This document shows, piece by piece, positions 1-7,239 of a DNA stretch of 64,000 nucleotides. A program made the position numbers and the translations under genes. Positions within the stretch are counted from its first letter, which is position 1. The number at the start of each line of letters is the position of its first letter. The DNA is from Lachnospiraceae bacterium (GTDB taxonomy: Bacteria > Bacillota > Clostridia > Lachnospirales > Lachnospiraceae), in assembly GCA_023664345.1 (NCBI GenBank), contig JAMPFQ010000018.1:1-64000 (forward strand). The letters are read 5' to 3'. A model generated the notes under the pieces. That model worked only from the letters and a program-made list of their open reading frames with translations, was not told where the DNA came from and searched no databases.

Positions 1-54
1 CGGGGAGATTTTATTTTGTCAAAGTTCAAATTTCATTCTCTATAGGAATGCTTT

Positions 55-232
55 ATTCAATTGCCGCTTGCGGCAATTTGTTCCGATCTCTTCACTTCAA
101 TGCCCATGTCCTGAAAGAAATTTCATCTGCAAAAAGCGCAGCTGGAAATTTCTTTCGGCATTTCCGTTCCAAGACTGTTTTGATTCAATTGCCGCTTGCG
201 GCAATTTGTTCCGATCTCTTCACTTCAATGCC
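55..232 (-). repeat. Family A palindromic repeat, copy A1 (tandemly duplicated flanks)
   Basis: A 50-bp segment at 55-104 recurs identically at 183-232. It contains the small hairpin AATTGCCGC-tt-GCGGCAATT. Between the two copies is the 44-nt core palindrome at 113-156, with arms GAAAGAAATTTC and GAAATTTCTTTC around an inner CTGC/GCAG stem. The element lies 3' of the sigma factor stop codon. The same core recurs at 12753, 40647, 48805 and 48909. No ORF is encoded, so this is a non-coding interspersed element. Confidence 0.85.
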
Positions 233-243
233 AACTTGTTCCC

Positions 244-726
244 TTACTCTCTTCCTTTCAGCAGGCGTTCTTTCCCCCGGTAAAAGGTCACTCTTGCCCA
301 GTTTTCGCTTTTCCCCAGTATCTCTCCGATTTCCTTGAAAGATAACTCTGCCATGGTTCTCAGATAGATCACTTCTCGCATCTGCTCCGGCAGGTTCTGC
401 ATGTCTTTCAGCACGTCAAGGAGTTCGTAGCGTCTGACCACCTGTTCCTCGATCCCCTTTTCCCCGGTATTGCTCCCTGCCTCATCCAATGTGATCTCTT
501 CGGAAGGAATCTCCTTTCCCCGTTTCTCCAGATATTGCAGATAGATATGTTTGGCGATCTGGCAGAGCCAGACGCTGATCTTGCAGCTGTAGTCATAGCG
601 CTCTATGGAATTCATTGCCCGCAGGAAAGTCTCCTGCGTCAGTTCCTCCGCCAGCTGCGAATCATGGCAGTACTTTAAGAGAAAACGATATACCAGTTTC
701 GCGTTTTCCTGATATATTTCCTCCAT
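244..726 (-). CDS. RNA polymerase sigma factor, sigma-70 ECF family
   Basis: A 160-residue protein of ECF sigma size. Residues 11-66 match sigma region 2, with helical -10 recognition around AEELTQETFLRA. Residues 112-157 match region 4, a helix-turn-helix with LSFKEIGEILGKS. ECF factors recruit RNA polymerase to a small regulon, usually held in check by an anti-sigma factor encoded downstream. That gene would lie off the left edge, beyond the repeat at 55-232. The start is supported by a GGGGGAAAG sequence just 5' of the ATG. The family call is firm; the regulon is not predictable from sequence. Confidence 0.9.
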   Translation of the reverse strand: MEEIYQENAKLVYRFLLKYCHDSQLAEELTQETFLRAMNSIERYDYSCKISVWLCQIAKHIYLQYLEKRGKEIPSEEITLDEAGSNTGEKGIEEQVVRRYELLDVLKDMQNLPEQMREVIYLRTMAELSFKEIGEILGKSENWARVTFYRGKERLLKGRE

Positions 727-810
727 CTCTTTCCCCCTTTCTGCCTATATATCCGTCCGGCGGCCCATTCGTTACAGTCTGCGATAAAATTTCTCTAAAA
801 ATAGTATAGC

Positions 811-842
811 AGAAAAAACCGCTCTACGCAAAAAAGGCGGTT
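811..842 (-). terminator. Hairpin with U-run, minus-strand terminator candidate
   Basis: In minus-strand sense AACCGC and GCGGTT form a 6-bp stem followed directly by a T-run. The nearest minus-strand gene upstream is the carbohydrate-binding lipoprotein ending at 1365, so this may be its terminator now separated by the truncated Uma2 gene. The stem is short. Confidence 0.4.
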
Positions 843-876
843 CGCACCATAAAGTACGAAACGCCTGAAATTTCTG

Positions 877-905
877 TTGACAGACACAAAACCGTGACAT
901 ATAAT
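877..905 (+). promoter_or_regulatory. Consensus sigma-A promoter driving the truncated Uma2 gene
   Basis: TTGACA at 877-882 and TATAAT at 900-905 are separated by exactly 17 bp, a perfect housekeeping promoter match, pointing into the Uma2 remnant. The interval 727-1071 otherwise holds only this promoter, the hairpin at 811-842, and an SD (AAAAGGAGG) in front of a short out-of-frame ORF at 1044 with no recognisable product. Confidence 0.8.
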
Positions 906-1071
906 GAATCCATCAGGAGTAATCGATATAACGTGCACGACATTTTGCACATTCCGGCGTTTTCTGCCACCTTACTCATGAACATCAACGGAACAGTGGC
1001 GGAGAATGCGATCCATGGATTCTCTGCCGGAAAAGGAGGAAACATGGAACAACCGATCAGAAAAGGAGCAA

Positions 1072-1443
1072 ATGTTCATCATGGCATCACCCACAGAACG
1101 TATTTACACCACCGCAGATATTGAGGCCCTGCCGGAGGGAATCCGGGCGGAACTGATCGACGGTAAAATGTATCTGATGGCGTCGCCAACCCTGACACAT
1201 CAGGATATTTTAGGATGGCTCACTGCCTGTATCTTTAACTACATAACAGGGAACAAAGGAAAATGCAAGGTTCTTCCCGCTCCTTTTGGCGTTTTTATCA
1301 AAAAGGATGAGAAGAATTTCTTTGAACCGGATATCTCTGTCGTCTGCAACAGGGACAGACTGGATCAAAAAGGCTGCCACGGCGGCATTCCGCCGGGCAT
1401 TCTGCCGTTGCCGAAACCGCCCATTCCGGAGCCGGATCCGTAG
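1072..1443 (+). pseudogene. Uma2-family (DUF820) protein, 3'-truncated
   Basis: The reading frame opens with an AAAAGGAG site before ATG 1072 (1081 is an alternative). It contains family-typical stretches: LPEGIRAELIDGKMYLMASP near the start and FFEPDISVVCNRDRLDQKGC near the end. Uma2/DUF820 proteins have a restriction-endonuclease-like fold and normally continue after KGCHG with PDWVIEI-type sequence and further catalytic residues. Here homology stops at about 1383 and the frame runs into antisense of the neighbouring lipoprotein gene, ending in Pro-rich nonsense at 1443. The lost C-terminal half implies an inactive remnant despite a perfect promoter. Confidence 0.8.
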
Positions 1444-3455
1444 ATCAGGCTGTCGCTCAGCGTCACTTCCGTGGACTCCTCTCCTGCCGCAATCATGTAA
1501 GTTCCGCCCAATACCATTTCAGGGCTGCTGACAACAAGAGAATTGAACGCACACTCCGCAGTATAGGATATCAGTTCTTTTCCCTCGGAATCCCGCAGAG
1601 TTACTGCCGTTCCTGAAGAATGACCAGCGGTTGTGACCAGGATGGATCCCTGTGTGGACGCACTGCCAAAGTTCATGGCCATGCCGGAACTGCCTGCCGC
1701 CACCACGATCCCACCGGTAATCTGGCCATTCCTCTCATAATCGATCGCGCCATTAGCGCCGTTTTCAGGGCCTGATATATAGACTTCCCCGCCGGAGACC
1801 AGCAGATTGCCGTTGGAATCCACGCCGTCTCCGTCAGCCCGGATACAGATCACGCCACCGGAAATCCAGATATGGGAAATGTCGCTATCCAAATCTACGC
1901 TGTCATTTCCGCTTCCTGTATTCCCTGTGTTCTCATGGCCGTTTCCGATCCCATCGGGTCTCATGCCGCCGTTTCCTGCATCTCCCGGATCCCAGCCGCC
2001 GTTCTCCCCATTTTCAGAACCCAGGCTGCCACCCTCTCTGTCTCCCAGGTTCCAGCCGCCGTCTCCTGCATCGTCAGGTCTCTGGTTTTCGCCTCCTGCG
2101 CCTCTTGAACCCCAGCCGCCAAAGCCTCCGTTTCCAAATCTCTCGCCTCCGCCGAACATGCCGCCGAAACCGCTCAGATCATTCCCTCCGGCCGCGTTGA
2201 GTCCATCGTCCCTTGCGTACAGGCGGATCGTTCCTCCGGATATCTCCACATTATTTCCCTCAATCCCCTCATAACTTTCGGAAATATCGATATTTCCCCC
2301 TGTGACCGTGGCCGTCTCGTTGGCATGAATGCCGTCGTCCCCTGTAGCAAGGGACAGCACGCCGCCGTTTATGACCACATTCAGGTCGGAATGTATGGCA
2401 TCATCCTGTGAATCTATGGAAATGACCGCCTGATTGACTGCCAGTTCCGCGGCTGCCTTTATCCCTTTGGCGCTGACGGTATCTCCGTTTTCATCCACAG
2501 CCACTTCCCGGTTTCCGCTGCCGCCTCCCGCCGTAACATCCACTGTGCCGCCGTCCAGCTGTACTACACTGCCCGCGCTGATGCCGTCTCCTCCGGAAAT
2601 GATCTGCATTGTTCCGTCCGAAATATATACATAACCTTTTTCCGCATCATCCGCATTCTCCGCGTGAATACCATCTTTGCCCGATGTGATCCGTATCGTT
2701 CCGCCGCCGATCCGCACGCTGTCCTTGCCGGATAACCCCTGCTTTTCCGCAGTCACCGTGACCTCGCCGCCTGTGATCTTCAGGTCATCCTTGGAAACGA
2801 TCCCATGCCCCTGCTCTGCGCTGACGATAAGGCTTCCTGTCCCATTTATGACCAGATTGCTCTTAGCGTAGATCACCCCGTCAATATTGTTGCCGTCAAG
2901 AGAAGTATATCCCCTGCTGGTAAGACTGTTCTCGGAACCCTCCGCCAAAGTGACAAAGACCTTATCCGCCTCTTTCACATAGATCGCCGCGCTGGCGTCA
3001 TTATCAATATCCACGCCGTCAAGCACCAGCTGTACCTTATCATTCTTATCCACATCCACGATAACCGTGCCATCCGCCAGAGTGCCCCTCAGAAGATACA
3101 CTCCTTCTTTCGTAATGATTACATCCTCCCCGGACAGCACGATTTCTTTCGCCTCCGCCGCGTTATACGCACCGCTCAGATCCCTGTCCGTAAACATTTC
3201 CGAGGCCACGATGATCCCGCCTGCGAAAGTATAAGCCGCCTGCCCGTCTTCCGAGCCTGACTGCCCCGCCGCAGAACTGCCTACCGCCGAATCACGCGCA
3301 CCAACGCCCGCCAGCGATTCCGACACCCCTTCCATACCGTCATCGCCGCATCCCGCAAAAGAAACCGCAGCCAGACACCCGGCCAGCACCACGGAACAAA
3401 CCCGCGCCGCTCTCCTCTTACTCCCATATAAATCCATACCCATACCACTAACCAT
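1365..3455 (-). CDS. Carbohydrate-binding domain lipoprotein (Cthe_2159-type)
   Basis: Predicted extracellular lipoprotein of about 696 residues. The start is placed at 3455 (3443 and 3437 are alternatives) because a Lys/Arg patch, a hydrophobic stretch and lipobox-like SFAGC follow. Repeated short strands such as GGTIRITSGKDGIHAENADD and VNGGVLSLATGDDGIHAN fit the parallel beta-helix of the Cthe_2159 polysaccharide-binding family. A Gly/Asn/Asp-rich linker lies before the last helical section. The gene follows DUF4956 and VTC genes, a recurrent clostridial association. The final residues (PPWQPF) are read antisense through the Uma2 remnant, so the natural C-terminus was probably altered by the same rearrangement. 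Confidence 0.75.
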   Translation of the reverse strand: MVSGMGMDLYGSKRRAARVCSVVLAGCLAAVSFAGCGDDGMEGVSESLAGVGARDSAVGSSAAGQSGSEDGQAAYTFAGGIIVASEMFTDRDLSGAYNAAEAKEIVLSGEDVIITKEGVYLLRGTLADGTVIVDVDKNDKVQLVLDGVDIDNDASAAIYVKEADKVFVTLAEGSENSLTSRGYTSLDGNNIDGVIYAKSNLVINGTGSLIVSAEQGHGIVSKDDLKITGGEVTVTAEKQGLSGKDSVRIGGGTIRITSGKDGIHAENADDAEKGYVYISDGTMQIISGGDGISAGSVVQLDGGTVDVTAGGGSGNREVAVDENGDTVSAKGIKAAAELAVNQAVISIDSQDDAIHSDLNVVINGGVLSLATGDDGIHANETATVTGGNIDISESYEGIEGNNVEISGGTIRLYARDDGLNAAGGNDLSGFGGMFGGGERFGNGGFGGWGSRGAGGENQRPDDAGDGGWNLGDREGGSLGSENGENGGWDPGDAGNGGMRPDGIGNGHENTGNTGSGNDSVDLDSDISHIWISGGVICIRADGDGVDSNGNLLVSGGEVYISGPENGANGAIDYERNGQITGGIVVAAGSSGMAMNFGSASTQGSILVTTAGHSSGTAVTLRDSEGKELISYTAECAFNSLVVSSPEMVLGGTYMIAAGEESTEVTLSDSLIYGSGSGMGGFGNGRMPGGMPPWQPF

Positions 3456-3533
3456 ACCTTTCCATAACCTGCACACTTTAAACCCGCGATTGAAAAATTC
3501 CTGCCCTTCCCTACTGCACCACGCAGCAAAACA

Positions 3534-3624
3534 GGCATCGGGGCGACAGGGTTGTCCTGTGAGACATTGGCTCATCGGAACGCCCATCGAACTGCTCACA
3601 GGACAACCCTGTCGCCCCGATGCC
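3534..3624. repeat. 30-bp perfect inverted repeat with 31-nt loop
   Basis: The arm 3534-3563 (begins GGCATCGGGGCGACAGGG) is perfectly complementary to 3595-3624. It lies between the DUF4956 stop (3644) and the lipoprotein start region. No strong U-run follows in either direction, so it is not a textbook terminator. No further copy was seen in the window. Confidence 0.9.
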
Positions 3625-3643
3625 GTCCCTTTACCGCCACCCT

Positions 3644-4339
3644 TCACAGTTCGCAGGAAACCGTCTCCCTCCGTGAAACAGAGATCTCCAGATTCCCATT
3701 CCTGCACCGCAGCTTATCGATCAACTCTTTCTCCGCCTCCGCACTTTTCAGCGTGATATTATAAGTCAGTTTAAACAGGCTTCCCATATTTGCCGTCTTC
3801 ACCTGCTCCAGTTCATGGGACGAGGTATACTCCTCCAGTATCTCATCGAAAACCCCGGTATAATCAAGATCCTCCGGAATCATGATATGCAGCACCTTGT
3901 ACAGCGCTCCTTTCTTTTGACTGCCAAAGTCAAACCTGTTATACAGCACCGTGACCGCGCTTAAGATAACTGCAAAGAGCACCGCGAACCCCAGATATCC
4001 CATGCCCGTTATCAGTCCCGTGCACATTGCCAGAAAGATAGCGCCTATCTCCTTTGCCGTGCCGGGAACAGAGCGGAAGCGCACCAGGCTGAAAGTTCCC
4101 GCCACTGCCACTCCGGTTCCCACATTCCCGTTGACCATCATGATCACCACGCACACCACCGCGGGCAGCATGGCCAGGGTCACCAGAAAACTTTTCGTAT
4201 AGCGGTTCCTGTACGTATATACCCCCGCCAGCAAAAGCCCGATGCCCAGCGCCACGGCAAGACACAGCAGGAAATCGGAAACAGGGATCACCTCCACCAG
4301 CTGGGAATCAAAAATCCCCTGAAATATATCATTAAGCAT
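3644..4339 (-). CDS. DUF4956 domain membrane protein
   Basis: The protein is about 231 residues. ATG 4339 is chosen because GGAGAGG lies 6 nt upstream; the more upstream TTG has no better site. An N-terminal hydrophobic block, two or three further membrane segments (residues about 25-150, with the motif GTFSLVRFRSVPGTAKEIG) and a soluble C-terminal alpha/beta domain match the DUF4956 family. The start overlaps the end of the VTC-domain gene by 8 nt, so translation is probably coupled. The family commonly accompanies VTC polyphosphate-polymerase-like proteins and is thought to be their membrane partner. Biochemical function is unestablished. Confidence 0.85.
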   Translation of the reverse strand: MLNDIFQGIFDSQLVEVIPVSDFLLCLAVALGIGLLLAGVYTYRNRYTKSFLVTLAMLPAVVCVVIMMVNGNVGTGVAVAGTFSLVRFRSVPGTAKEIGAIFLAMCTGLITGMGYLGFAVLFAVILSAVTVLYNRFDFGSQKKGALYKVLHIMIPEDLDYTGVFDEILEEYTSSHELEQVKTANMGSLFKLTYNITLKSAEAEKELIDKLRCRNGNLEISVSRRETVSCEL

Positions 4340-5048
4340 AAACAACCTCTCCTTTCTCTCTCATAAACACGGCCTGATAGGCGTTTCCATATTTGGAAAA
4401 CGAAGCCTTATGCAGCTTCTCCTCCGTAAGCGCTTTCACCATCCACAGAGGGATGCCGCCCGGCGTCTTGATTTCCATCAGCGTCTGTCCCGGCTCCAGG
4501 AGCGCTTCTCCATATACTCCGCATTCCAGGGACAGATCTTCTTCCCGGAACAGGATATTCTCGTCAAATGTCACCCGAAACTCGCCAGGCTCCCTGGTAC
4601 AGTAGGCTTCTCTCTCATAAGAGAGGAACATCCTCGGCGCCAGCGTCTGATAAAATTTCAGGAAATAGTCGATTTCCTCCGTGATGTGCGTATGGACAGG
4701 CGCCGGCGTTGCTCCCGCCAGATATTCCATGGCCTGTGTCTCCGCCATGGGAACCCTTCGCTTGTAGACCACGGAATCATACTTCTTTTTCAGTTCCACG
4801 AACACCCTGTCCTCCGGCTCCGCCGCCTGATAACTTCTGACCCGCAGTTTTTCCTTATACACAGGCTTCTCCAGGGAAGTACGGACCAACCGGTAATTAT
4901 CCGTGTCATAATAGATGTTGCGGATAGTGCTCCTGCCGTACCCGTCCAATTCCATATAAGGCTCCATCGCCTGAAGCACACTTTCTTTCTGCTTCCTGTC
5001 CAGCAGATATTTTATCTCATACCGCTCAAAGACCATCTGTGTGTCCAT
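4332..5048 (-). CDS. VTC-domain (polyphosphate polymerase-like) protein
   Basis: A 238-residue protein with the VTC/CYTH tunnel fold signature: N-terminal FERYEIKYLL, then STIRNIYYDT, KEKLRVRSY, FVELKKKYDSVVYKRR and C-terminal LMEIKTPGGIPLWM. The acidic and basic strand residues are those that bind metal-triphosphate in VTC4-type polymerases. It is likely a membrane-associated polyphosphate polymerase or polyanion-handling enzyme acting with the overlapping DUF4956 protein. It is transcribed away from the two-component system at 5187. Confidence 0.85.
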   Translation of the reverse strand: MDTQMVFERYEIKYLLDRKQKESVLQAMEPYMELDGYGRSTIRNIYYDTDNYRLVRTSLEKPVYKEKLRVRSYQAAEPEDRVFVELKKKYDSVVYKRRVPMAETQAMEYLAGATPAPVHTHITEEIDYFLKFYQTLAPRMFLSYEREAYCTREPGEFRVTFDENILFREEDLSLECGVYGEALLEPGQTLMEIKTPGGIPLWMVKALTEEKLHKASFSKYGNAYQAVFMREKGEVVYA

Positions 5049-5155
5049 TCTCCGCCTCCGTCTCTTTCCTCATCTGATAAATGCATTATAGCAACCCAAC
5101 CTTAGATCAACCTAAATGATCTGTGAAAGATGTGTGTCCACAGTTCATTTTTTAT

Positions 5156-5186
5156 GTTATACTGATATATCATACAGGAGGTTGCC
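5156..5186 (+). promoter_or_regulatory. Promoter -10 and strong RBS for the two-component operon
   Basis: A TTATACT-type -10 at about 5156-5162 is followed by AGGAGG six nucleotides before ATG 5187. No convincing -35 is visible, which fits an activator-dependent or autoregulated promoter. The region is shared with the divergent VTC gene. Confidence 0.5.
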
Positions 5187-5867
5187 ATGAGATTACTGAT
5201 CGCGGAAGATGACGCCGACATTGCGCGGGCATTGACAGCGCTCTTTGAACACAACAACTACACAGCGGATGCCGTGGCAAACGGCAATGACGCCTATGAC
5301 TACTGCATGTCCGGCAATTATGACGGCGTGATCCTGGACATCATGATGCCCGGGATGGACGGCCTGGAAGTGCTGAAAGCCCTGCGGGCAAATGGAATAA
5401 GCATCCCCGTACTGCTCCTCACCGCCAAAAGCGATATCGAGGACCGGGTAAACGGCCTGGACGCGGGCGCCGATGATTATCTGCCCAAGCCCTTTGCCGC
5501 CAGTGAGCTTCTGGCGCGGGTTCGCGCCATGCTCCGCAGGAAAGATTCCTGGCAGAGTGAGGTTCTGGAATTTGAGGGACTGCGGCTGGATCTGTCCACC
5601 TTTGAACTGGCATTTGGACAGACAGGCCTACGGCTGGTCAGCAGGGAGTTTCAGATGCTGCAGCTTCTGATGCAGTCCCCCGGCGCCGTCATTTCCACGG
5701 ATCAGTTTATGGAAAAGATCTGGGGCTGGGATTCCGAAGTGGAAGTCAGCATCGTCTGGGTCTATATATCCAATCTCCGCAAAAAGTTTGAAAAGTTAAA
5801 TGCCCCCGTCAATATCAGGGCAGTGAGAGGCGTGGGCTACTGTCTGGAGAAAAGAGGTTCCCTATGA
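5187..5867 (+). CDS. OmpR-family response regulator
   Basis: A 226-residue protein with an N-terminal receiver domain: acidic pocket EDD at 7-9, phosphoacceptor Asp51 in VILDIMMPGMDG, and conserved Lys in LLTAKSD. The C-terminal winged helix ends RGVGYCLE, typical of OmpR/PhoB. It is transcribed with the histidine kinase (ATGA overlap at 5864) and divergently from the VTC/DUF4956/lipoprotein cluster. It may control that cluster, by position only. Confidence 0.95.
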   Translation: MRLLIAEDDADIARALTALFEHNNYTADAVANGNDAYDYCMSGNYDGVILDIMMPGMDGLEVLKALRANGISIPVLLLTAKSDIEDRVNGLDAGADDYLPKPFAASELLARVRAMLRRKDSWQSEVLEFEGLRLDLSTFELAFGQTGLRLVSREFQMLQLLMQSPGAVISTDQFMEKIWGWDSEVEVSIVWVYISNLRKKFEKLNAPVNIRAVRGVGYCLEKRGSL

Positions 5868-7165
5868 TCAGGAAACTACGGAAAAAATTCATTTCCATCA
5901 CTGCTGCCGCGCTGTTTATCATGATCCTTTCCGTTATGGCGGCGGTCAACGGTATCTTCATCTACCAGACGGACCGAATGCTGGATTCCCGCCTGAAACA
6001 GATGATGACATATCAGGAGAAGTCTTTTTCGGAGACAGAGGGCCACCCGTCCGGACCGAAACCGCCTCTTGACGCGCCAAATCCCCTCTTTCCCTTTGAT
6101 CATGGCTCCCGTCCCGGAGAGGACAGTATCCTGCCCCGCTTTGCGAACCGGCTGGATATCCGCTTCGACGGCTGTCTGGTCTGCGTGGATGAAAGCGGCG
6201 AGATCATGGAGATCCGTCAGGACGGCGCGGGGCACTATTCCGAAGCGGATCTGGAGGAGATTGCTTTCCAGATTCTATCCGATAAAAGAGCACAGGGATG
6301 GCATCGGTATTACAAATTCCATAAGGCCAAGATCACCCTCCCCGACGGCACGCCGGTGACCCTTATCGGCCTGATCAACGCCTCATCCAGCCTGTATTCC
6401 GTCTTTACCATGCTGCTGATCTCCGTCGTTATCGGTGTTTTAAGCTTCCTGCTGGTGCTGCTCATGATCATCCTGGCATCGGGACATGCCGTAAGACCGG
6501 TTGCGGAAAGCTACGCCCGCCAGAAGCAGTTTGTCACCGACGCGGGACACGAACTGAAAACGCCCCTCACCGTCATTTCCGCCAACAATGAACTGCTGCG
6601 GATGCTTTACGGGGAAAGCGAATGGGCGGACGGCATCGATAAACAGGTGGCAAAAATGAGCGGCCTGGTACAGGATCTGATCACTCTTGCCAGGATGGAC
6701 GAGGAGCAGCAGCCGGTCTTCTCCTCTTTCAATTTAAGCGATGCCGTCTATGATACGGCCAGATCCTTTGAAAACCTGATCCACTCCCGGGGCCGCCTTG
6801 TGACTTTTGACATCGAGGAGGGCATCCGGTGTCTGGGGGACGAATCCAAAATACGCCAGGTAGTCTCCATCCTCATGGACAATGCCGTGAAATATTGTGA
6901 TGAAAAGGGAAAGATCGCGGTGCGGCTGAAATCTGACAGGCAGATCCGCCTGCAGGTGATCAATGATTTCCATAATGCCGCCCACTGCGACTTTGAAAAG
7001 GTCTTTGAAAGATTCTACCGCGCTGACAGAGCCAGAACCTCTGACGGAAGCTATGGGCTGGGACTTTCCATCGCCAGATCCATTGTGGAACTCCACAAAG
7101 GGGATATCCATGCGAAAGCGCTGGAACATGACCGGATAATGTTTGAAGTCATCCTGCCCCGCTAA
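5864..7165 (+). CDS. Membrane sensor histidine kinase
   Basis: The protein has 433 residues. A TM segment at about 10-34, an extracytoplasmic sensor region of about 150 residues with a Pro-rich stretch, and a second TM at about 183-207 precede the kinase core. His229 lies in FVTDAGHELKTPLTVI. The N box is DNAVKYC and the G box GSYGLGLSIARSIV. HAMP is short or absent between TM2 and the H box. It would phosphorylate the co-transcribed OmpR regulator. The ligand is unknown. Confidence 0.95.
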   Translation: MIRKLRKKFISITAAALFIMILSVMAAVNGIFIYQTDRMLDSRLKQMMTYQEKSFSETEGHPSGPKPPLDAPNPLFPFDHGSRPGEDSILPRFANRLDIRFDGCLVCVDESGEIMEIRQDGAGHYSEADLEEIAFQILSDKRAQGWHRYYKFHKAKITLPDGTPVTLIGLINASSSLYSVFTMLLISVVIGVLSFLLVLLMIILASGHAVRPVAESYARQKQFVTDAGHELKTPLTVISANNELLRMLYGESEWADGIDKQVAKMSGLVQDLITLARMDEEQQPVFSSFNLSDAVYDTARSFENLIHSRGRLVTFDIEEGIRCLGDESKIRQVVSILMDNAVKYCDEKGKIAVRLKSDRQIRLQVINDFHNAAHCDFEKVFERFYRADRARTSDGSYGLGLSIARSIVELHKGDIHAKALEHDRIMFEVILPR

Positions 7166-7186
7166 AAAATTCATTATTTGACACAA

Positions 7187-7213
7187 ACAGGGGACGGTTT
7201 TCCGCCCCCTGTC
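7187..7213. terminator. Bidirectional terminator between convergent genes
   Basis: A stem CAGGGG...CCCCTG with loop ACGGTTTTCCGC is flanked by T-rich sequence on the plus side (CATTTTC). It sits between the 3' ends of the histidine kinase (+) and the chemotaxis receptor (-), serving either or both. Confidence 0.7.
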
Positions 7214-7239
7214 ATTTTCAATCTGTTCTTTTCTATATC

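Noticed and set aside
55..232. Possible CRISPR array (repeated palindromic units)
   Set aside because: Only two copies of a 50-bp segment, the spacer is itself the element core, other copies are scattered through the window, and no cas genes are present.
1044..1124. Short ORF starting at 1044 behind a strong AAAAGGAGG site
   Set aside because: The peptide has no recognisable features and overlaps the Uma2 frame; probably the SD belongs to an ancestral Uma2 start disrupted by a frame change, but this cannot be shown.
3456..3707. N-terminal extension of the carbohydrate-binding lipoprotein frame up to 3707
   Set aside because: The extension translates the 30-bp inverted repeat and intergenic DNA; a lipoprotein signal begins only at about residue 85-91 of that frame.
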